A stretch of 49,233 nt of DNA from Proteobacteria bacterium UBA6908 (GTDB taxonomy: Bacteria; Pseudomonadota; Gammaproteobacteria; Acidiferrobacterales; UBA6901), in contig DKBE01000091.1 of assembly GCA_002451085.1 (NCBI GenBank), positions 1-49,233 on the forward strand, in the 5' to 3' direction. The position numbers were made by a program, and so were the translations under genes. Shown in pieces: positions 43,740-49,233 of this stretch. The notes beneath the pieces are model-generated. The model saw only the letters and a list, made by a program, of their open reading frames with translations, made no database searches and was not told where the DNA came from. Each line of letters opens with the position of its first letter. Within the stretch, counting starts at the first letter, position 1.

Positions 43740-43767
43740 TTCACAGTATTAAGAATCCCCCTATACT
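43740..43767 (+). promoter_or_regulatory. Sigma-70-like promoter of the lipoprotein gene
   Basis: TTCACA (43740-43745) and TATACT (43762-43767) are separated by 16 bases. The GTG start of the gene is only six bases past the -10, so transcription would begin at or near the start codon. Confidence 0.55.
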
Positions 43768-43773
43768 GCCTGC

Positions 43774-44454
43774 GTGATCGACCTGACGATACGCCGAAAC
43801 CGACCCATCTTCCCGCTGCCCGGCCTGCTCTGTAGCGGCCTGCTGCTCGCTGCCTGTGCCACCGACATTCCGCTGACTCCGACGGATCGACTCGCGCTCA
43901 GACATGAACCTGTCATCCACATCGTGCACTACGAAAGCCCGTTGCCAGTCATGAAGCCCATTGGCAAGGCCGTGCTGCCGGCACCGGAGACCGTGCGCAA
44001 GACAACCGGCGCCGATCCGGCCGCACTCGTGGCCACAGGCCTTGGGCGATTGCTCGAGAAAACGGAGAAACTCGACAATTTGCGCGTCGAGCCAATGCAC
44101 ATGGCACGGCCGGTAAACCGGCGTCCGAATGAAGTGCACAAGCACTACACTGACGGATTGGCTCTCGAGTTGTGGGTAACCCAGTGGGGCTTCGAGGGCA
44201 TTCCCGGTGTCCCGGGTCAGTACAGCCTGCGACTGGACGGCAATGCCCGGCTATCGAATCCCCGGGACGGTCGGATACTCTGGACATCGGCGGCCTGTCG
44301 CGTGAATGGTGTCGGCAACCGGTCATTCCGCAGTACAGCGGGTGATCTGGCCAACGCCGCGAAGCTCCGGAAACTGCTGGTCGCCGCCCGTAACGAGTGT
44401 GCACGCCAGCTGGCACGTGACCTCGACAGCGACTCGCGGCGCCAAAGCAGCTAG
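43774..44454 (+). CDS. Lipoprotein of unknown function
   Basis: A 226-residue lipoprotein. A basic N-terminus ('TIRRNRP') leads to a hydrophobic stretch and lipobox 'LLLAAC' (C28). The mature part contains 'LEKTEKLDNLRVEPMH', 'LALELWVTQWGF', 'YSLRLDGNARLSNPRDGRILW' (in parts) and 'ANAAKLRKLLVAARNECA', which looks like outer-membrane-associated lipoproteins of unknown role. The GTG at 43774 is the only start that gives a complete signal peptide. The -10 of a good promoter ends six bases before it, so the mRNA may be leaderless. Its stop overlaps that of the HPP gene at CTAG. Confidence 0.78.
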   Translation: MIDLTIRRNRPIFPLPGLLCSGLLLAACATDIPLTPTDRLALRHEPVIHIVHYESPLPVMKPIGKAVLPAPETVRKTTGADPAALVATGLGRLLEKTEKLDNLRVEPMHMARPVNRRPNEVHKHYTDGLALELWVTQWGFEGIPGVPGQYSLRLDGNARLSNPRDGRILWTSAACRVNGVGNRSFRSTAGDLANAAKLRKLLVAARNECARQLARDLDSDSRRQSS

Positions 44455-45419
44455 CGCGCAGCCGGCGGACGACGCTGCCACGACGAATCGTCCTGAAATA
44501 CCTCGTAGCGCGCCCACGCGGCGAATTCAGCACGGGTGCAGACGCCGCTTTTTCGCCGACCCTTACCCGCCACAACCTTGTAGATGACCTGATCCTTTTC
44601 CGGATCACCGCTCGGCGCCTCGTCCACCACTTCACGAATGGCCCAGTCCTCGCCGTAGCGACCATTGCTGTAACAGCGATGCAAGCGGATCTGCCAGTGT
44701 TCCAGGCGTTCACGCCTGGAGTGCTGTGCCGCCAGATCATAGATTCGAGACAAGTCGTCCTCGGTGATGTCAACGACCGAATCAATCTCGCGCAAGGCAA
44801 ACTCGAGATCGCTGTGTGACAGGCCGCCCTCCGGCCGGTGTTTGTTTTCGGTCTCGACCTCGGGTTTCCTGCGATGCATCAGCGCTGCCGGATAACGCCG
44901 CCAGGCAAAGAAGGCATTCACACTAACTGCCGTAACGAGAATGATGGCCACGTTGAGCAGTACCGGAGCCAGCAGGAAGTTGAACCCGAGCGCGTGCACG
45001 GCCGGTCCACCGATGACGGCGGTCAATGCCGTGGCCCCACCAGGCGGGTGAATGCAGCGCAAATAGTGCATGGCACCGATGGCCAGCCCGACGGCCAGTG
45101 CCGCCGCCAGGATCGGATGCGTAATCCCGGCGGCACAGGCCACACCAATCACCGCCGACACGCTGTGGCCACCGATCACTGCCCAGGGCTGGGACAGTGC
45201 ACCATGCGGTACGGCGAACAGCAGTACCGCAGAGGCGCCCATCGATCCAACGATCAGCAGCGAGGCCTCCAGATCGCCAAGCACTGCATGACTCGCCAGC
45301 AGGATGAAGAAGATTCCGAGAAAACCACCGAGTGCCGAGACCAGACGCTCGGTGTGCGTCACCGGATGCAATTCGATGCCAAACCACGACCGCAGTCCTG
45401 CCGGAAATCGCTGCCACAT
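44451..45419 (-). CDS. HPP-family membrane protein
   Basis: A 322-residue membrane protein of the HPP family, named for the motif seen here in 'RCIHPPGGATALTAVIGG'. Four helices cover residues about 27-165. A soluble C-terminal domain of about 140 residues follows, with 'LRLHRCYSNGRYGEDWAIREV' type sequence (parts: 'SNGRYGEDWAIREVVD', 'CTRAEFAAWARYEVF'). Some HPP proteins in cyanobacteria and plastids transport nitrite, which would fit a denitrifier, but no evidence in the context shows it. The ATG at 45417-45419 is followed by a normal N-terminus. Confidence 0.87.
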   Translation of the reverse strand: MWQRFPAGLRSWFGIELHPVTHTERLVSALGGFLGIFFILLASHAVLGDLEASLLIVGSMGASAVLLFAVPHGALSQPWAVIGGHSVSAVIGVACAAGITHPILAAALAVGLAIGAMHYLRCIHPPGGATALTAVIGGPAVHALGFNFLLAPVLLNVAIILVTAVSVNAFFAWRRYPAALMHRRKPEVETENKHRPEGGLSHSDLEFALREIDSVVDITEDDLSRIYDLAAQHSRRERLEHWQIRLHRCYSNGRYGEDWAIREVVDEAPSGDPEKDQVIYKVVAGKGRRKSGVCTRAEFAAWARYEVFQDDSSWQRRPPAAR

Positions 45420-45429
45420 AAGAGATAAC

Positions 45430-45630
45430 CTATTTACGCATGAACCAAATTATCAGCGAAAGCACCACGCTCACGATGATCGAGGTCGAAATCGGAATAT
45501 AGAGCCGGAAACCATCACGTTCGATCACGATATCGCCCGGCAACCGCCCAAGCCCCCATCGTGCCAGCCACGGCCACAGCAGACCCAATACCACCAGCCC
45601 GACTCCGAGAAGGATTAACGATCGCGACAT
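45430..45630 (-). CDS. DUF2905 small membrane protein
   Basis: A 66-residue protein with two helices ('LILLGVGLVVLGLLWPWLARW' in parts and 'STSIIVSVVLSLIIWF') joined by 'GRLPGDIVIERDGFRLYIPI', the hallmark of DUF2905. Its stop lies ten bases before the HPP start, so the two may be co-transcribed. The biochemical role is not known. Confidence 0.9.
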   Translation of the reverse strand: MSRSLILLGVGLVVLGLLWPWLARWGLGRLPGDIVIERDGFRLYIPISTSIIVSVVLSLIIWFMRK

Positions 45631-45669
45631 CGGCCAAGGCCCCTGAAAGATGCCGCCATTGTAGCGGCA

Positions 45670-46824
45670 TCAGTCGATGCGAAAGAAGACCTCGATCTCC
45701 GTGCGCCGCCGCATTGCATCCTGAAACCCCAGGTCGATCAGCTCGCGGCAATAGGGTTTTTCGAACAGCAGGTAGCTCAGGAGATCGCCGCCGCTCCGGC
45801 GCCAGGCACCGAGACTGCGCAGCAACAGTCGCACGCTGCGCGGAAAATGCCGCCGATGACGCGTGGCGATCTCGCCGATGTTCTGGCTCGGGGCGATCAA
45901 CAATGCCTCGACCGGCTTCAAGCTGGCTGCATGTTGGCTTTGCGCCCCAATGTCGGCCGGTATCAGGCGCACGGTCTCGTTGATGCGTCGCAACCGCTCG
46001 AGGTCGGCCTCCAGGGCATCAATAAAGATGCTAGAAAGCACGTGACCGCCGATTTGCGCCAGTGTCGGGTAGTCCGGCGGAGCCGACTCACGCGGTGGCT
46101 GGCTGTGTAGCTCCTGACGCACACCGATGACCAGCACCTTGTCGGCGCCGAGATGCAGTGCCGGACTGATGGGTGCGATCTGGCGCATTGAACCGTCGCC
46201 AAAATACTCGCGATTGATCTTCACGGCCTCGAACACCATCGGTATCGCTGACGAGGCCATGAGATGGTCGATCCTGATTTCCGTTGGCGCACCGATACGG
46301 GTCGCGCGCTTCCAGGGATGCAGTTCCGGCACACCCTGATAGAAAGCCACCGACTGCCCGGAGCTGTAACCGGAGACCGTGATGCTGAGCGCGTGCAGAT
46401 GGCCGGCATCGATCGCCGCCTGAATGTGCTCGCACGGCAGGTAGCGCGCCAACAGGGCGCGCAGCGGTGCGCGATCGAACATGGACATCGGGTATTGATG
46501 TGCGCCGCCTGACAGGAACGACGCCCACCAGCGCGCCCAATTGGCGACCATGCCGCTGATATCGGTGCGGAATACGTGATCCACATGAAAGCTGCCCCAC
46601 ACCCGCTCGAGACGGCGCACGGCGTTCTGAAAATGGCTGGCATACACGGCCAGCGCCGCGGCATTAATGGCCCCGGCCGAGGCGCCACAGATAATCGGAA
46701 ACGGATTGGGGCAGCCAGCCGGCAGAATCTCCGCCACGGCCTTGAGCACGCCCACCTGATAGGCGGCGCGGGCGCCGCCTCCGGACATGATGACCCCGAT
46801 CTTCTCGCCGTCTTGTCTTGTCAT
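45670..46824 (-). CDS. Patatin-like phospholipase
   Basis: A 384-residue lipid acyl hydrolase. It has the oxyanion motif 'MSGGGARAAYQVGVL', the nucleophile elbow 'GASAG' (S49) and the dyad aspartate D210 in 'FGDGSMRQIAP'. No signal peptide is present, so it is likely cytoplasmic or at the inner membrane face, as for the RssA/YchK-like group, though it is longer. The start is the ATG at 46822-46824; the upstream frame covers the divergent promoter region. The C-terminal 90 residues are basic and unassigned. Confidence 0.9.
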   Translation of the reverse strand: MTRQDGEKIGVIMSGGGARAAYQVGVLKAVAEILPAGCPNPFPIICGASAGAINAAALAVYASHFQNAVRRLERVWGSFHVDHVFRTDISGMVANWARWWASFLSGGAHQYPMSMFDRAPLRALLARYLPCEHIQAAIDAGHLHALSITVSGYSSGQSVAFYQGVPELHPWKRATRIGAPTEIRIDHLMASSAIPMVFEAVKINREYFGDGSMRQIAPISPALHLGADKVLVIGVRQELHSQPPRESAPPDYPTLAQIGGHVLSSIFIDALEADLERLRRINETVRLIPADIGAQSQHAASLKPVEALLIAPSQNIGEIATRHRRHFPRSVRLLLRSLGAWRRSGGDLLSYLLFEKPYCRELIDLGFQDAMRRRTEIEVFFRID

Positions 46825-46955
46825 TCCCTTATGATCCGGACCGACTGGTGTTGCCTTGGCCGTTCCCGGCCTGTACTTCAGTATACCTGTGAATTTCTGA
46901 CCCACATTTTAGAGGCCTCCCGTATACTGGGCGCGGTCAGCGGGCGGAGACAGCT

Positions 46956-47396
46956 ATGGCGGAACTCGGGCACGTCGTGCTCTATGTGCGCAGTCTGGAT
47001 CGGTCGATCGGCTTTTACCGGGATCTGGTCGGACTGGAATTGAAGGGCCGTATTTTTCACGGACGCGCGGCAATGCTCACCGGCGGGCGGACGCATCATG
47101 AATTGCTGCTCATCGAGGTCGGTCAGGCGCCAGGCCCCTTGACCGGTCGCCGCCTCGGCCTGTATCACATGGGCTGGAAGGTCGGCGATTCGCTTGCCGT
47201 GCTGCGCCAGACTCGGGATCGCCTGCAGGCGGCCGGTGTCGACATCGAAGGCCAGTCGGACCATACCGTGAGCCAAAGCCTGTATCTGCGCGACCCGGAT
47301 GGTAATGAAGTCGAGCTGTTCGTCGACAATCCTGCCGTGGACTGGCAACAGGATCTGTCGTGGATGGAGGCACCGGTCAAACCTCTTGACCTGTAG
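46956..47396 (+). CDS. VOC/glyoxalase-superfamily protein
   Basis: A 146-residue two-module VOC protein similar to extradiol dioxygenase-type domains. The first module begins 'LGHVVLYVRSLDRSIGFYRD', the second has 'YHMGWKVGDSLAVLRQ', and the end 'LRDPDGNEVELFVDNP' carries the metal-binding glutamate. The metal-ligand set H-H-E appears intact (H6, a histidine in 'LGLYHMG', E in 'NEVEL'). The substrate is unknown. It is followed, 88 bases on, by the MIP18-family gene. Confidence 0.87.
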   Translation: MAELGHVVLYVRSLDRSIGFYRDLVGLELKGRIFHGRAAMLTGGRTHHELLLIEVGQAPGPLTGRRLGLYHMGWKVGDSLAVLRQTRDRLQAAGVDIEGQSDHTVSQSLYLRDPDGNEVELFVDNPAVDWQQDLSWMEAPVKPLDL

Positions 47397-47484
47397 CGCC
47401 TATACCCGACTCGACCCCAAGGTCTTGGGCGCGCAATTTTGCGACCTTTGCTAGACTGGGGCCGTTCTGCAGCGGAGACAGGCT

Positions 47485-47739
47485 ATGGCCATTACCGAAT
47501 CCTCGATCAAAGATGCATTGCGTGAGGTGATCGATCCCGAACTGCACCACAACGTGGTGGATCTGGGATTTATTCAGGAAATCGAGATCGTCGGCGACTA
47601 TGTGCATCTCGATATTCAGCTCACGACACCGTACTGCCCGTTCGCCGACCAGATCGTGGGACGCATGCGCGAAGCGGTCGAGAAGGTGCCGGGCGTGAAC
47701 AAGGTCGAGATCGAACGCGCCTGCATGAAGGAAGACTGA
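47485..47739 (+). CDS. MIP18/DUF59-family Fe-S assembly factor
   Basis: An 84-residue protein of the MIP18/PaaD-like family, which helps mature Fe-S proteins. It begins 'TESSIKDALREVIDPELHHN', followed by 'VVDLGFIQEIEI', 'LTTPYCPFADQIVGRM' with the conserved cysteine, and 'VPGVNKVEIERAC'. GCGGAGACAGG precedes the ATG. It may serve the many Fe-S proteins in this window, but no suf or isc gene is nearby. Confidence 0.9.
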   Translation: MAITESSIKDALREVIDPELHHNVVDLGFIQEIEIVGDYVHLDIQLTTPYCPFADQIVGRMREAVEKVPGVNKVEIERACMKED

Positions 47740-47810
47740 AACCAGACCCGCAGCCACACTGGCCCCGCGTCACGGCCGGCCGGCTGATCCCAGACTCTCC
47801 GAGGACTTTC

Positions 47811-48458
47811 GTGGCACGTTCGTTTAACCACCAGGTACTGGCGCTGGCCGGGATATTCCAGGCCGCGCGTCTGGTGCAATTGCTGGCCCGCGAAGGCCGC
47901 CTGGAGTCTGCGGCATTCCAGGCTTCGATCCAGAGCATCCTCGAACTCGACGCCGACAGCGTTGATGCGGTGTACGGCGGAATCGACGGCATACGTCTGG
48001 GACTCGATCTCCTGGCCCACAAGCTCGGCGGCCATTCCGGACCCTCGGATGTGGAAATGGCCCGCTATGTGGTTTCACTGATGCACCTCGAGGGATTGTT
48101 GCGCCGCCGGCCGGATATGCTGGAGGCGATCCGCAACGGCATCGATACCGCACGCCAGCAAATGAAATTCTTCGAAACCAGCAGCGATGGCGAAAACGTC
48201 CATCCGATGCTGATTGAGAAACTCGCCGACCTTTACACCCAGACCATCAGCACGCTCGGGCCGCGCATCATGGTCAGCGGCGACCACGGCCACCTCGCCA
48301 ATCCGGCGACCGCGGCCAAGGTACGGGCCGTGCTACTGGCCGGCATCCGGTCAGCGGTACTGTGGCGCCAGACCGGCGGCCAGCGCTGGCGGCTGTTGTT
48401 CTCACGCGGGCGAATAGCGCGCACCGCAGCCGAGTTATTGGCCGCCAAAGCGCCGTAA
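47811..48458 (+). CDS. hflD: HflD family protein
   Basis: A 215-residue homologue of HflD, a membrane-associated regulator first found to affect lambda lysogenisation. Matching features are 'NHQVLALAGIFQAARLVQLLA' (in parts), 'VYGGIDGIRLGLDLL', 'YVVSLMHLEGLLRRRPDML' and 'PRIMVSGDHGHLANPATAAKVRAVLLAGIRSAVLW' (given here only as landmarks: 'GDHGHL', 'KVRAVLLAGIRSAVLW'). The start is the GTG at 47811. In many gammaproteobacteria hflD follows mnmA and precedes purB; neither is here. Confidence 0.9.
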   Translation: MARSFNHQVLALAGIFQAARLVQLLAREGRLESAAFQASIQSILELDADSVDAVYGGIDGIRLGLDLLAHKLGGHSGPSDVEMARYVVSLMHLEGLLRRRPDMLEAIRNGIDTARQQMKFFETSSDGENVHPMLIEKLADLYTQTISTLGPRIMVSGDHGHLANPATAAKVRAVLLAGIRSAVLWRQTGGQRWRLLFSRGRIARTAAELLAAKAP

Positions 48459-48481
48459 CACGTCAGCCGCCGACCCGAACT

Positions 48482-48493
48482 CGCCGCGCGGCG
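48482..48493 (+). terminator. Possible terminator after hflD
   Basis: CGCCGCGCGGCG is a 12-base palindrome that could form a short stem, followed by a T-rich stretch (48497-48509) three bases later. It is 23 bases after the hflD stop. The stem is short, so confidence is low. Confidence 0.35.
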
Positions 48494-48581
48494 ATGTTAT
48501 TCATTTTTCTGTATTCCGGATCAATCAGTTAGATCGTCTGCATTATCCCTTCCCGGCCGATTACGGGGCACGATTCTTGCT

Positions 48582-48598
48582 CTGTTTATTAGAAACAG
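48582..48598 (+). other. Inverted repeat upstream of the PstS-like gene
   Basis: CTGTTT-ATTAG-AAACAG is a 6-bp inverted repeat ending 24 bases before the start codon. It may form a leader hairpin or be an operator. No pho box is recognised in the region. Confidence 0.3.
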
Positions 48599-48622
48599 GG
48601 ACTTGGTCCTTCGGGGTGGGTG

Positions 48623-49233
48623 ATGACCGGCAAGGTGCGGCAGGGGTTGTTGTATGGCGTGTGGGGTTTGTTGCTGGCATCCCCCCTGGTGCTGGCCGAT
48701 GAGCCACGCACGATTTCCGGCGCCGGTGAACATTTCACCTGGGTGCTGCTCGATGAGATACGTCCGAAACTCGAACACGATCACAACATCAAGCTCGATC
48801 TGATCGGCCGCGAGTCCATGCTCGGTCATGGTTGCAATCAGGGCATCAAAAAGGCGCGCGAGAATCAGCCGGGCCACGAAACCTTCGGCTTTATCTGCTG
48901 CCCGCTGGACAAGGCCGAGATCGACAAGGAGCAGCTGGAAGTCCATCCGGTCGCGCGCGAGCCGCTGCTGATCCTCGTCAACAAATCCAACCCGGTCACC
49001 GATATCCCGGTCGAACAGATACGCGCCATATTCCGTGGCGAGATTCGCAACTGGAAAGAGGTCGGTGGCCCCGACCGTCCGATTGTGCTGGTCATGCGCC
49101 CGCACTGTCCGCACCGTCCAGGTCACTGGAAGACCATCGTTCCGACGCTTGAGGAACTGCGCAAGGATCGCATTGACGTCAAGGCCGAAGCTGAAGTCGT
49201 GCAGGGTGTTTCGGATTTTGCCGAAGGCATCGG
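48623..49233 (+). CDS. PstS-like periplasmic substrate-binding protein (3' end outside window)
   Basis: The frame is open from the ATG at 48623 to the window edge (203 complete codons). A signal peptide ('GLLLASPLVLADE') is followed by 'TISGAGEHFTWVLLDEIRPKL', then 'REPLLILVNKSNPVTDIPVEQIRAIFRGEIRNW' (landmarks 'VNKSNPV', 'IFRGEIRNW'), the typical core of phosphate-binding-type proteins. GGGGTGGG precedes the start. Two adjacent cysteines ('GFICCPL') are unusual for the family. It may bind phosphate or another oxyanion; transporter genes would lie outside the window. Confidence 0.82.
   Translation, partial: MTGKVRQGLLYGVWGLLLASPLVLADEPRTISGAGEHFTWVLLDEIRPKLEHDHNIKLDLIGRESMLGHGCNQGIKKARENQPGHETFGFICCPLDKAEIDKEQLEVHPVAREPLLILVNKSNPVTDIPVEQIRAIFRGEIRNWKEVGGPDRPIVLVMRPHCPHRPGHWKTIVPTLEELRKDRIDVKAEAEVVQGVSDFAEGI

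Overview
The window is about 49 kb of GC-rich chromosomal DNA from a denitrifying proteobacterium. HflD, the Pseudomonas-type order of the heme d1 genes and a Dnr-type regulator point to a gammaproteobacterium; the genus cannot be read from the sequence. No tRNA, rRNA, insertion sequence, phage gene or CRISPR array was seen. About 48 genes are packed tightly, with many 1-14 nt overlaps and no gene-free stretch longer than 300 bases.

Region 1 (1-8100, minus strand) is a nitrite reductase locus. A short NirI/NosR-type flavo-iron-sulfur membrane protein is followed by nirS (cytochrome cd1), nirC, nirF, nirD, nirL, nirG, nirH and nirJ, which runs off the left edge. This covers the structural enzyme and most of heme d1 assembly. 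Region 2 (8092-16256) is an eight-gene minus-strand operon around a heme-copper-superfamily enzyme whose active-site tyrosine position is glutamine, the hallmark described for the eNOR type of nitric oxide reductase, with a CuA-bearing subunit II. It also holds a one-helix protein, cyoE, a SCO copper chaperone, an unusual cytochrome b / 2x[4Fe-4S] / MvhD-like fusion, an uncharacterised membrane-anchored protein and a bacteriohemerythrin. A divergent ctaA (heme A synthase) shares its promoter region. Nitrite to NO to N2O can therefore be encoded side by side.

Region 3 (16253-26660) holds a large PAS/GAF/GGDEF/EAL protein, a SirB2-like protein, nnrS (NO tolerance), an ankyrin-repeat protein, rsmE, two CsgG-like lipoproteins, a DksA/TraR-type protein and a cytochrome b561-like protein. 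Region 4 (26674-32197) has moeA-DUF72-rtcA on the minus strand, then a small secreted protein, dnr, moaB and moaC on the plus strand. The Moco genes suit a nitrate reductase located elsewhere. Region 5 (32250-49233) is more ordinary: a 1163-residue flavin/Fe-S oxidoreductase, an SGNH hydrolase, an HlyD-ABC exporter of the YbhGFSR type, a metallophosphoesterase, a CMD-Rieske fusion, a lipoprotein, an HPP-family protein, a patatin, a VOC protein, a MIP18-family protein, hflD and the start of a PstS-like protein.

The regions are tied together by regulation. Five FNR/Dnr-type boxes (TTGAT-N4-ATCAA or one mismatch) lie upstream of nirS, nirI, the eNOR operon/ctaA, nnrS and the cytochrome b561 gene. 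The encoded Dnr has the matching E-x2-SR recognition helix and lacks the N-terminal cysteine cluster of FNR. The most notable content is the eNOR operon with its cytochrome b-ferredoxin-MvhD fusion.
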